Source: Paramecium octaurelia
Lineage: Eukaryota > Ciliophora > Oligohymenophorea > Peniculida > Parameciidae
NCBI GenBank assembly: GCA_905182995.1
Contig: CAJJDP010000011.1
Location: 12,432-76,431, forward strand
Reading direction: 5' to 3'
DNA length: 64,000 bases
Numbering within the stretch: position 1 is the first letter of the stretch; the number at the start of each line of letters is the position of its first letter. The notes under the pieces were generated by a model, which was not told where the DNA came from, made no database searches, and saw only the letters and a program-made list of their open reading frames with translations. Positions 24,618 through 35,900 of this stretch are shown piece by piece. The translations under genes were made by a program, and so were the position numbers.

Positions 24618-25923
24618 ATGAATTTATTAAATTATGACTTTATCGCCAAAGAAAATTTGAAGTTTTTAAAAACATACAAATACAAAGGCACAGATCAATC
24701 GTTGCTGTATAACTATGTCCTCTCACCATTTGCTAATTGGTGTTTGAAGTATGTGCCTTTAAATGTGGCGTAAAAGAATATTCTTAAAAAAAAAGTCCTA
24801 ATACATTAACCCTGTTGGGACTCATTTGCATCATTATTTGCCACATATTATTTTATTTTGTGATGGGAGACAACTTTTAAGGAACAATACCAGATTGGTT
24901 ATTGTGGACAACGTTCATTTTACACATGATCTATATGGTAATTATAATTTACCTAAATTAGAATTTTGATAATTTGGATGGAAAGCAAGCAAGAAGAACA
25001 AGTATTTTAGTTAATTAATTGCATTTATAGACAATTCTTCTCCTTTGGGCATGATTTTGGATCATAATTTTGATTCTATGATTATTGCAATTTAAGGTAA
25101 TATATGGATGTAATAAAGGTACAAATTTCGTCACATGTCTATAATGTGGACAATCATTATTGGCATTCTTATTAATATGTGTTCCAACTTATCCATTCTA
25201 TATCATAGCACATGAAGAATATTACACACATGAAATGAATCTACCAATAATTAATGCAGCAGCAGAAGGCACTGTTTTTGTAGGATCATTATTTGCCATA
25301 AATGCAATTTTTGGTACTTTTGAAATTTTAGTTACTTTAGGTTGTGATTTTTGGACATAGAAAATGCCATAATTTTATAATTTATAATTCAATACAGTGG
25401 CAATAATCCTATTCTTTTTTGTTGTGGCCTTTGGACTACCTTATGTGTAAAAAAAAATTCAAATATATTTATTAAGGTTCAAGAAAATTACAAAATTTGT
25501 CCCGCTCTCCCAAGCCTTAAAATCTCAGAGATATATGCTATTCATCGGCCTGGTCTTATTTTATGTTATACTCTTTTCTCCAAGTGATGTTGGTACTAGA
25601 CATATGAGAGCAATTCTCTATATTTTTGGTTTCACCATGAGCAAAGCAGTGGTATACCATCCTCATATTTAAAGGGTATTGTGGCTGTATATCATGTCAG
25701 CAATTAAGATTTGCCTAATTGTTTGAATTCTATTTATCTCTTCTTAATATTGTTGTTCAATACGATATATGGACAAGTTTTTGGAAAATGCTTAATTGAG
25801 GAGGGATTGTTATTATAAATAACAGCTGTGATAACTGTGCTTGTACACATCCATTTCTTGTACAATATAACTAGATAAATTAGCGAAGCTTTGAAAATTA
25901 AAGTATTTAAAATCAATAAATGA
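24618..25923 (+). CDS. CDP-alcohol phosphotransferase (ethanolamine/choline phosphotransferase)
   Basis: A six-exon model with introns at 24770-24795, 24938-24961, 25002-25030, 25097-25118 and 25652-25674 (22-29 nt) gives 393 residues, the usual size for eukaryotic EPT/CPT enzymes. The CDP-alcohol phosphotransferase signature D-G-x2-A-R-x8-G-x3-D-x3-D is complete in the phrase DGKQARRTNNSSPLGMILDH followed by NFD. Intron 3 falls inside the motif and must be removed to read it. An N-terminal YKYKGTDQSLLYNYVLSPF block and PNTLTLLGLI match the family. About eight to ten hydrophobic membrane segments follow, and the C terminus has ITRQISEALKIKVF. These enzymes transfer phosphoethanolamine or phosphocholine from the CDP form to diacylglycerol in the ER. 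Substrate choice cannot be read from sequence. The stop is 12 bp before the TMCO1-like start. Confidence 0.9.
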
Positions 25924-25935
25924 TTAAATTTATAA

Positions 25936-26544
25936 ATGGATATTAATATAGGAGAAACACTCTTCATTATTGTTGGGGCTGCCATTTCGATTTCAGTTGG
26001 TGAATTAGTCTCATGGTTTCTCGTATATCGAAATGCAGAATACAAGGACCTTGTATCTAGAATTGAGACTGCAGTAGCGAAATATAATAAAGAGAAAGAA
26101 TCATTTGTTAAGTAATTCCTATCCATTTCTATTTATCAGAGAAACTAATGCTAAAAATCAAGAAAAGAGGTTGGCACAAATCGAATCACAAATTAAAGGA
26201 TTGAATTATGAAATGACATTCAAAAAGATGATATCCAATGCAGCAGTAGCAATACTCTCTATTGTCACCATTAATTCAATTGGTAATTATTATTCAGGGA
26301 TTGTTGTCGCCAAATTGCCATTTGAACCATTTTGGATTTTATAACAAATTACTCATAGAGGACTTAATGGAGAGGATTTAACAGATTGTTCCTATATATT
26401 CATATATATATTATCAGCACTCGTTTTTAAAACTAATATACAAAAAATATTTGGTATCAATTTATTTTATCACATTTAGGATTGGAAGGACCTAAAATGC
26501 CATTTGGTCCTGGAGGTCCTCAACCCAGTTTGTTCAAATAGTGA
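25936..26544 (+). CDS. TMCO1: TMCO1-like ER calcium-load-activated channel protein
   Basis: Three exons with introns at 26112-26139 (28 nt) and 26454-26479 (26 nt) give 184 residues, close to the 188 of the animal protein. Order of features: an N-terminal membrane segment (LFIIVGAAISISVGELVSW), FLVYRNAEYKDL, a basic/acidic coiled coil, a second hydrophobic stretch, then the family hallmark VVAKLPFEPFWILQQITHRG, DLTDCSYIFIYILSA, KTNIQKIFG, and a Gly/Pro-rich tail with FGPGGPQP. TMCO1 belongs to the Oxa1/EMC3/GET1 superfamily. It has been described both as an ER Ca2+ release channel and as part of a ribosome-associated multipass translocon. The strong match to the C-terminal half separates it from GET1. 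Only 12 bp separate it from the upstream phosphotransferase stop. Confidence 0.92.
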
Positions 26545-26659
26545 AATAGATGCATTACAATATTATTAATTAACTTTATTTATTGCTGCTATTCTATCAG
26601 CACTCTATAAATTGAATATTTTTTATTATTTAATAATCCAATAAAAACTACAACTATTG

Positions 26660-27458
26660 ATGAGCAAAGAAGAGTATTAAAAATAAGATGACGCTCCTGA
26701 TGCCAATGCTTAACCAACTTTGGGATAGCCAATAAGGAGGAAAAATAAAAAGAGAGCAATTTTAAACCCATAATAGAGTACGGGACATTGGAGTGAAGAA
26801 GAACATAAAACATACATCAATTTTCTCAATGTACATCGATCAGTCATGGAGTCCTCAGACTAAAAAAAAACCTCTAAAATATTTAAACTCATGAGTGAAA
26901 CAATTGGAACAAGAAGTCCTTCATAATGTAGGTATAATTAATTTTGCATATTGCGAGATCTCATCATCAAAAATTTAATCCTTTCTCTCATCAAGTAAAA
27001 AAGAGGTAAAAAGGGGCTGGCCGCAAGAAAAAAGAAAGTAACTCTTAGGTAGATAAAACTAACAATGGATTCATGGAAAATGCTTGCTTTCCTTAATTTA
27101 TGTTTTAACCTTCTGCTACCTATTTCCCATAATAATCTTTTGTAAATATTAAAGAATGAGATTATAGGATTTTCAGATGATGCAACTCCAATAGGTTCCA
27201 ATGATGATGTAATATTTGGATCAAAACAATAAAGATGATGAAAAATTAGTAATATAAGATCCATCTGTTTGTTTTCATTAATTTATTATGAATCCTCAAC
27301 AAATATATGATGAGAAGAACTAATTTTACAATTTTGGTTTTCCCCACCCTTAATAAATGCAATTTAACTTTAATTACTTTTAACAATTGCCAAATGAATT
27401 TTATGGTACCAACTCAGCTGAAATTATCCAAAAAGATAATTAATCAGAAGATCAATGA
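26660..27458 (+). CDS. Myb/SANT-domain DNA-binding protein
   Basis: Three exons with introns at 26932-26957 and 27142-27167 (both 26 nt) give 248 residues. A basic N-terminal stretch (RRKNKKR) precedes a single SANT/Myb-like domain at about residues 43-95, starting GHWSEEEHKTYINFL and ending in the typical third-helix pattern TRSPSQCRSHHQKF. The first intron splits the Arg codon inside this helix. A second basic patch (VKKRQKGAGRKKKE) may be a nuclear localisation signal. The rest is Gln/Asn/Met-rich low complexity. The third-helix pattern resembles the SHAQKF-type single-repeat Myb proteins, which act as sequence-specific transcription factors. Its target is unknown. It is the third of three + strand genes in close succession. 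Confidence 0.82.
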
Positions 27459-28313
27459 TTTAATTAGATATATATAGTTTTATTTTGAATCTGAGAGTCT
27501 TTGAAACTTCCATAAACTTTCTACAAATAAGAGCTGAGGTAGCTGTAAGAACAAACAGAGATAATTCAAAACGCTAATCCAATATTCGATAGTAAAATTG
27601 GATTATTTTGATGCATGAGGCATCTAGGAATATGTTGTTCCAAAAATAATTTTCTATTTAATGATATTAAATTTTCTATAATTTGTTTAGTTGTTTTTAA
27701 CTATCCTTTTAGTTAAACAAAGTTCTTAATTCATCACTTTTTAAAGTATAGAAAAAGAGAATTGAGCTGGTCCATTTTTTTCTGAAGCTCAAATTATTTA
27801 AGCAAGAAACATTTGTTTAATTATTAAAACAGTAGAATATAAAAAATTCATATAAACCATTCTTTATTTAAAGTTTGCATTATATTTATTAAAATTCTAT
27901 CAGTCGAGCATTTTCAATAAAAATCTATTTTTAACTATAAATCTTATTGTAAATTTAGATAAGAATATAGAAAAATTTAAACGCATATTAAGTGTTTTTT
28001 ACTTACATTAAATTTTCCATTCCTTTTTTTTAATTTCAGATAAATTCTAATTCTTGATTTGCAGTCGAATACAGTTTTGAATTAAATATTTCACATCAAA
28101 TTTATAGATAATCTTTTAAAACTAATGAATAAGTTAGATAAATTAGAAGAAAATTTAAATATTTGAGAGCAAATAGTTCATGAAAACCTAAACTTACTTT
28201 GAAGGAATGATAAGGGAATTGATTTATACATAATCCTATTCAAAACAATTAGTACGTTCATAAAGATATTTTTAATTTTTGTTAGACTAAATATTAATAT
28301 GATCAAGATAATC
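27459..28313. other. Intergenic, no gene firmly supported
   Basis: About 855 bp between the 3' ends of the Myb gene (+) and the channel gene (-). The minus strand carries long TGA-free stretches between about 28035 and 27450, including a readable tail with TYSQMPHASKQSNFTIEYW, but the frames do not join through a credible intron. I regard it as unproven. Confidence 0.35.
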
Positions 28314-31300
28314 TCATTCTGGAACTATTCTTCTACTGTTTATAATTTGCTTTGCTTTATCTCTAAATTTGAAAACTACTGTAGCCTTTTTTTTAGAAAA
28401 TGACATAGTTTTTCTTTGCTTTTCTAGTTTGGAGTCTTCTTCAATATCCAATTTGGAGTATTTATTTATATAAACATTTGGATAAAATAAGTATTTGATA
28501 AATCTTGATAAGTTTTAAATAAGATATTTATTGTAACAATTACGTACTACTAATTAAGTAAAATTATTGTGAGTTAAATAGTATTAAAAGTCCTTCTATA
28601 AATCAAAGCTTTCTAAGCACATGAATTTATCATTCAACTAATGTTAAATTAGATTAGATAAATTTTATAATTATATAACTTACCCTTCCTGCTCCTAGAA
28701 TTACTTTAATTGTAATATCCTTTATTCTAAAGATTACAAATTGTCTTGAAGTTCCAAATCTGTAGTGGTTAATAAAATCATTTTTTTCTAAGGATCCTTT
28801 TCTATTTCTATTTTTAGATTTTTCAGTCTCTTAATGAATTAAGATTACAATGGCTAAGGGAGACATCTTTTTTTGGTAGAGAGTTGTTCCCCTTTAATCG
28901 ATATTATTTATTGATTGCTTTTCTACGCCGTTCCATCTTCCTCCTCTTGTTTTTCAGGAGTGATCTGACTTTCCTATTAACTAACATTATCCACCAAAGA
29001 AGAATGAGCTCTAGGTATTATTTTCAATTCATTTGAAGCGTATTATTCAATAACTTATTGATTAGTAGATAATTTCATTAAAGGAGAGCTAGTATTCTAC
29101 CTGGCTGCTCTTCTTGATTATTGTATTTCATTTAATTATCCAATTCTTTGTTATTTTATATGTTTATTATAAATAACTTATGAAGTTTTAATTTGTATTT
29201 ATGGAGTTTATTTAATATAATCTTTAACTTCATCTGATGTGATACTATATTGAGGAGATTGCTGCTGCTCAATATCAATGTCATTTATTTCATAATATTG
29301 GCATTATTTCCAAAAGTCCTCTTTAAAATATTATGCTATTTCCATAATTATTTTTTGATCACTCTTTCCATTAAATTGACTTTTCCTGGCTTTTCTTTTT
29401 TATTTTTATCTAGGTTATTTGACAATAAAAGTATGAGATTTGATTATCTTTTCCTTATCCGCACAATAATGCACCATAGGACAAAATTTGCTAATATGAT
29501 CCCTTGAATTACACATGTAGCATTAAATTCCGATATCTCTCAAAAACTATTCACCATTGTTATAAATTAAATCATCTCTAATTTAACAGTATTTTTCCTT
29601 ATCTTCTGGAAACTCTTTCAATATTTTTAAAAACTAATTCCTAGGTAATATCAATAATTTAGTAAATCCCTTGCTTTTATAAAACTCATTACACTAGGTT
29701 CCTGTTATAAATTCATACAAACCAAATACTTAACCTTAACTTAATTATGTAATGTAGGAATCATTTTTACAAATATTTTAATCCTGAATAACCTATATTG
29801 TCCCTATTTCAATGAAAGTTAAATAATAATTTTGATGTGAGTCTGGCTAATCAGAAAAATCTACTATATTTTCAGGTTGAACATCCAAATATCTAATCTT
29901 ATTTACTAAAGCCTTCGTGAAGGCTGGAGAAAGAAATTTGGAAAACATATCACAACTATTTAAAATGATTGAATTGGCTTCTAACATTAAAGAATCTCGT
30001 AGATTTTCTGATAATTATTCTAAAATTCCCTTAACTTCTTCAGAGATTTAAGTATTTTGACTTTCCCAATAATAAGCTAAATATTATCGAATTTTCACCT
30101 ACAAGCCATAAGTGATCTTCTTTTTAGCCATATAAGTATTAATTACCCGTAACTTCTATAATTTTTATTCACTGTATTTGGATATTTCATCAATAATAGC
30201 TCCCACAGTATTTACACTATAAGGCAATTATATACTAAATATCATAATAAATATGATGCATGTCACATGTTCTAAATTAGCTAAAGTTTATACAATACTC
30301 TACATTAAGGGGTTAGGTCTCCATATCCTATTGTAAACATTGTCACTGTGCAAAAATAAAACGACCTCAAATATTACACTATCCATTGCTCATTAATTAT
30401 GTCTTCCTTAATCATCCAGCTAGTACCATTGGTTATAGACGAACTTATCCTGCCACACTATTATAAATCTAATTCAATACCCCAATCCAAATACATGCAG
30501 AAATATGCAAAATGTACAATAATAAGGTGATTAATTTTGCCAGTTCTAAAAAACCAGCCTAAATTTTATTAAGATTTAAGACTTCTTCAAAAATTCGTAT
30601 TAACTTAGTTATATTTTAGTATTAAACTGTAAACGACAATAACCCTATAAATACAAAGGGTTCATAATCTCCTATATAATCCCAGTCTATAAATAATAAA
30701 CAAATTAAAAAGATAATTGAAAAGGCATCTAATCCATAACCCTTGCTAAAATTATGCTTTATTATTCTTGATCTTTCTGATACTATTTATCCGAACTAAT
30801 AATAGGCGGTGTTTAAATTGATAAACATGTCAAGAATCAATAAAATTGTTTAAAATGTGGTTATTATTATTAATTTTTCAGAATATAACAATCTTTCTTC
30901 AAATACCATATCGATTGGAATTAGAATAATAAAATACAACCTAGTTATTGAAAGAACTACATCCCAAATGATCCTCCCCTTATTTTCAGGTTGAATTACT
31001 GGAATTTAGTGTAAAACCTATTAAAATTTGTTCAAAATTAAATTAGTTATCTATTTGTACTTAGAAATAAGTTTTTTAGTAAGGCTAGGAGATATAGATA
31101 GATGTAAGGTTTTCATCAATCCAAGGGGTTTTAAGGACTAGGACTTCTAGCCAAATATCTAATTGTCAAAGTGAGAAGAAGCATCATTAATTATTTCTAA
31201 ATGTATTGGTTGTAGCTTATGAAACATATTTTTATTTCTCAACATTCTGTTTACAAATCTTCTAGTGTGAAAATATTTCATAAAACTTCCACTGACATTA

Positions 31301-31623
31301 GCCGATTATTTATGGTTTTTTGTAATCATTTATATTGACGACTTATGTTAAAGGGGTCTCTATGATAAATTTTGTGAAGGAAGTAGCATCAATTATTCTG
31401 ACTCTTTTAGCCCTTCAAAATTAGGTGACAATGGACTTAAAATGGCTTTTTCTTTTAAGTCTTTTGAATTGGGAGGAGGCTCAACATCATATTTGCTATT
31501 TTATGGCTTTGGAAACTAAATTCCAACATCAGAAATTGATTCCATTGAGAGAAAGTCTATGCAATCCTCTGGTCTAAAGTCACTTATGATTAGGTTATTA
31601 TCGGTTTCTAAATTAAATTGCAT
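28314..31623 (-). CDS. Voltage/cyclic-nucleotide-gated-type K+ channel with zinc knuckle
   Basis: Two 23-nt introns (30458-30480 and 30281-30303) flank the pore exon; the spliced product is 1087 residues. A cytosolic N terminus of about 210 residues leads into S1 (VVLSITRLYFIILIPIDMVF), S2, S3 and S4 with few basic residues, then S5. The pore has TMFTIGYGDLTP (selectivity filter TIGYGD near residue 422), and S6 follows with SVNTVGAIIDEI. This is the EAG/CNG-type layout that is greatly expanded in Paramecium. After a C-linker, a weak cyclic-nucleotide-binding-like fold occupies about 560-660 (LSQGQVFGLYEFITG). A CCHC zinc knuckle, CYMCNSRDHISKFC, follows near residue 686. The last about 380 residues are Gln/Lys-rich. 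It is a plasma- or ciliary-membrane K+ channel; ligand response is uncertain because the phosphate-binding cassette is poorly conserved. Confidence 0.9.
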
Positions 31624-31639
31624 TCTGAATAAATTTTGT

Positions 31640-32120
31640 AATTTTACAAAATGTTTATTAAGAATTTAAATACTATTAGTTAACTACTCATGAAATTTAT
31701 GAAAAAATTAATAAAAAAATCAAGGTATTCTGGGTTTTTCATTTCATCCTAAATTGATTCCTTATAATATATATAATTGAATTCCACAAATCCATGTTGG
31801 AGCCGCGAAGGGATACATAAATAATAAAAATCTTTTTCAGTTTAGTTCTTTATTCTCAGAATTTAGAAATACAAAAAAACCACCATTTGTATTTTTTTTA
31901 TTTAAGGTTAATTTTCATTTGCGGATGAGTATTTTGATTAACCTGAATTATCCTCATAAACAATGTTATTCCCAAAAATTGTATATTCAATATCTAATGA
32001 AATTGTGAAGTATTTTTTTCCTAAAGCATATTAATTATGAAAATGGTTAGGAATTTGAGGACAAATAAATTTTCTACATTTTTCAAATATCCAAATCTAA
32101 TACCTAGGTCAGTATTAGGA
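31640..32120 (-). pseudogene. Gene fragment upstream of the channel, frame uncertain
   Basis: The minus strand reads as protein-like text in two overlapping frames. The first is NTDLGIRFGYLKNVENLF (about 32115-32060). The second is CPQIPNHFHNQYALGKKYF, then SLDIEYTIFGNNIVYED and KESIQDEMKNPEYLDFF (about 32050-31700). The second frame has no TGA and would run into the channel gene's N terminus. I could not place an intron of normal size that joins the two frames or ends the gene. It may be a truncated, decaying gene or one with a misread base. No family is recognised. Confidence 0.35.
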
Positions 32121-32685
32121 AAAAATATTAACTCTTTCTAACTTTGTTTTAATAAACATCCCAAATTTTGTACTTTATAATTACTAAATTCATGTTACAA
32201 TTTAAATATCTACTTTATTTTAATACTTCCAGAATGATAGTAGACATTAATCCCTATGATGCAATTTATTTATTTAGCAAATTTTGATCTATTGGTATTG
32301 AATTTTTATTAATTTGGAAAAGGAAATAAATTAAAGTTAGCATTCTTGAATGTTTGAAGTTTATTCTTGACTGTTATTTTAGTTTTCATTTCTATTATAA
32401 AAGTAACTATTTTTATTAATAATTATTAAGTATTATTTTATTCTAGTCAATCCCTTACTTACTTATTTATTGTGGCTTCGACACAAAAAAGTAGATATGA
32501 TTCCTATTAATAAACGGTTTTATTTAAGTTTGAATAGAATTAATTCCCTCTTAGTTTAAAAGTTTTGAAAGACAGTCAATAATTTACATCCAATGCCTAT
32601 TAATTTCGATTAGATTTTATAATGAAAAAAAAAAATAAGTTTTAAATGAATGTTTTTATATTTTGGTTTATATGTAATATCAAGC
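32121..32685. other. Intergenic region downstream of the giant gene
   Basis: About 560 bp of AT-rich sequence between the giant gene's stop and the fragment above. I see no reading frame of note; it presumably holds the giant gene's 3' end signal. No hairpin terminator is expected in this lineage. Confidence 0.4.
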
Positions 32686-32905
32686 TCATTTGTTCACCAC
32701 TTACTCGCCTGATTATGGTTTTGAACCTGGTTGATTTTCTCCTGATTTAGCTCCATCGATTTTGTCAACCTGTCCTGATTTAGGTTTATTAGCGGAGTCA
32801 ACTTAACCAGATTTAGGTCCATCAGCGGAACTAACTTATCCTGATTTAGGTCCAGTTCCAACTTCAACTTTTCCAGATGCAGGACCAGCAACTTTTTCTA
32901 CAGTT
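32686..32905 (-). repeat. C-terminal short-repeat tail of the giant protein
   Basis: The last about 70 codons of the giant gene encode four to six diverged copies of a nonapeptide-like unit, typified by GPKSGQVDSAN and KPKSGQVDK, ending QSGEQVVNK before TGA. The tail is hydrophilic, rich in Lys, Ser, Gly and Pro, and unlike the aromatic modules before it. This arrangement suggests a flexible basic tail. Confidence 0.75.
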
Positions 32906-35900
32906 CCAGATTATGGAATGTTTCTAGTCAATTTAATAGAGCTCAATCCTTAGTTGCCCAAAAGTACTGAGAGTACTTGGTCGATTGGTTATTTTGGCTC
33001 ATATGGCCATAATTCAATTTGAGATTTAGGTTTGATATTGAACGAGCCTTCACCAATATGGAGATTCCAATTATACATCGTTCCTTCAAATGGTTGATTA
33101 AATCCATCAGCTCCTAAGTAGAACCAGAATTGATTTGGAACAAAGTGTTTGAGTCCGTTGAATTAGAAACTATCCTCTCTATTTAGATATAATGCATAAG
33201 CAAATCCTTTTCTGAATTTTGAAGAGTATCCAAAGTAGAGATAGACCCACTCTCCTTGATTTTCCTTGATCTAGAACTTGGTGGAGAGATCGTTTTGATC
33301 ATCATCATTGGTGTCAAGATTTCCATAATCATAAGTGGATAGGATGAAGGAGTCCTTAGTTTAGAAACCAGCTAAGGTTCTATCACCAGCATTGGTGGCG
33401 TCCTTCTAATATCCTGGAGCATTGATGGTCAATCTGAAGATAGATTTAACAGTTTCTTCGCTGCTTCCCTTCTTGGCTTGTAACCAACCGGAAACTGCAT
33501 ATTCAAGGACACCTTAATATTGATCATAGAAGGTCTTAATTGGATTTGGATTTTCCTTTTCGAAGTTCTTTTATTCTCTGATTACATTGACATCTGTTCT
33601 TTGTGGAACCTTAAGGTTTGGTTTTGGATAAGTTTGGATGATGTCTTTGAGGAACTATTCTTTGGATCCAACAAAACCTTATCCGAAATCGACTCTAAAA
33701 TCTGAGATCATACCATTGAAAGCAGGATATCCAAATTCATTATTGGCAACCACAACTCTTGCGTATCCATTCAATGGTGTGTGTTGAATATCAATAAATT
33801 CAATTCTTCCAACAGGGTTTTCAGGTAAATCCCCGAAGAGAACGAAACCAACTGCTCTTGGTTGATCCTTGGAAGTGAATGAGTAATAAACATAGTTCCA
33901 GTGACCTTCCAGATAATCATCATAGTTAACGTTTTGAGCCATAGAAATCTTGTTTGTCTTCTTGTCATAAGTAGTGAAGTGATAATATCCCTTGCCAACC
34001 CAAGTAGCTAAAATTCTATTGCCGAATTCAGCATTGTCTTCATATTTTTCAGTATTTGTCAATCTGACGAGATGATGGAATGGTGATTTATCATTAACTC
34101 TTTAAGGAGTAGTCATTAACCATCTTGTCCACAATCCATAACCATATTCACTAACACCACCAACTTCTTCCTTGAATGTGATATCATATCCTGGTTGATC
34201 GAATTTTTCACCTTGAGGAACATAGACCAAGCCATCCTTTTCTGGTTTCCATTGAGTCTTCTTGACAACTAAACTTTAGACTTCTGGTAGGAGTGATTCA
34301 AAATTGCCTTTCTTGGTATCAATATAAGCTCCCTTGCCAAAGACTGCTCCAACCTTTCTAATTGGGCCTTCCCATCCTCCTAACATACCATCTGAACCAA
34401 CAAACATAGCAAGGTATTTAGGTATCATATGTAAGACATTTTCATATGGAACAACAACAGTTTCTGATGGGAACTTGACAACTCCTGAGGCAGCTCTCTT
34501 TGGCCAACTGTATCCAAACCATACGTATGTCCAAACACCGAAGTTGTTTCCAACTGGTGTTGGTTTTCTAATGTTGGCAACTAATCCACTATCAACAGTT
34601 CCTAAAGTGTAGGTTGAGAACACGACTTCCCTTGGTTGATACATGATTAACAGAGTTCTATCTCCGACCATGGCAGCTTCTTTTCTGTAGGCAGGTTCAT
34701 TATTGGTCAATCTCAACAATACGTTGTTATCTTTCTTCAAGGTTGGGCTTGAATATCTGAACCATCCATAAATGGCATACTCCAATGATCCTTGGTATTG
34801 ATCTGGCCATTCTTTAACAACTGCAGCTTCATCAACTTTTCTAACAATTTCTTCGTCCTATAATTTGATGGTCTGAATGGCTGGCTCATCCAATTCAGGG
34901 GCAGTGAATGTTCCCTTGATGATTGCTTCCAAGGCCTCTGTATCTCCAACATAACCTTATGCTCCAAACAACATTTGCAATTAGGCCATTTGACCATTGA
35001 ATCCTTGATAAGTGAATGTGGCACCCAAATACAATTTTCCAAATCCTTCAATTGGCTTATGAGCAATTTCTGGGAATGAGACTCTTCTGATATCTCCAGT
35101 GGATGAGAATTTGACATATCCTAATGCTTACTATTTGGCACTTGAGAAACAGAAGTATACAAAGTTCCATTCTCCTTCCAATTTGTCATCATAATTAATA
35201 TCTTGGGATAGATTTGGATTGTTGTTAGCCAAATTGTATGTTCTAAATCCATATTGTCCTTAAGTCAACCACAATGCTAATGTTCTATCTCCTACTTTGG
35301 CATTGTCTTCCAATTATTAATTCTAAGTGAATCTATAAACAGACATTCTTGCTTATTTCTCCAAAATTCTCTTTGGAATTGCAGTCAAGTATCTCAACCA
35401 AACTCCAATGGCATATGCTGAATGTCCATCAATTGCATTAGCATCTAGAACAATTTCTTATTTGTCAGCAATATCAAATTAATCCTTCTTTTCATTCCAT
35501 TTCCATGGTTTTGCTTGAATACCAAGAGCACCAGCAATATATGGTTCGTATGATAAGTAATCCTTCTCTCTGTATGATCCTGGTCCAGCATATAAGTACA
35601 TATGGGCATATTTACCATTGTAAGGTGTGTGAATACCATCTTTACCAGCCCATAATCCTAAGTATTTAGGAACTCTGTGCATGCATCCTAATTTCTTCTC
35701 ATTTTCTGTAGTTCTTGTCTTCATGAAATGCACAACAGATTATGCCTTTCTGCTGTAAGCATAATAAGCATAAACCCAAGCGGTTTGATCAAGAGTTGGT
35801 ACTGGGGCTTCAGTGAAGATTTAAGCAAATGCATCATGATTTTCAGGAGTGGTGTAAGTACTGAAGAAGATTCTGTGATCAACATATTGGAACACTGACA

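Noticed and set aside
25734-26126. 130-codon minus-strand ORF
   Set aside because: Antisense to the phosphotransferase 3' end and TMCO1-like 5' end, which have clear family motifs on the + strand.
25936-26544. GET1/WRB family assignment
   Set aside because: Same superfamily and size, but the VVAKLPF...THRG and DCSYIF blocks are specific to TMCO1-type proteins.
26938-27264. 108-codon minus-strand ORF
   Set aside because: Antisense to the Myb/SANT gene; the sense strand has a coherent spliced frame.
27450-28040. Long TGA-free minus-strand stretch between the Myb and channel genes
   Set aside because: Only TGA is a stop in this code and AT content is high, so such stretches arise by chance; the frames do not join by a credible intron and no family is recognisable.
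29250-29507. 85-codon + strand ORF
   Set aside because: Antisense to the K+ channel C-terminal region.
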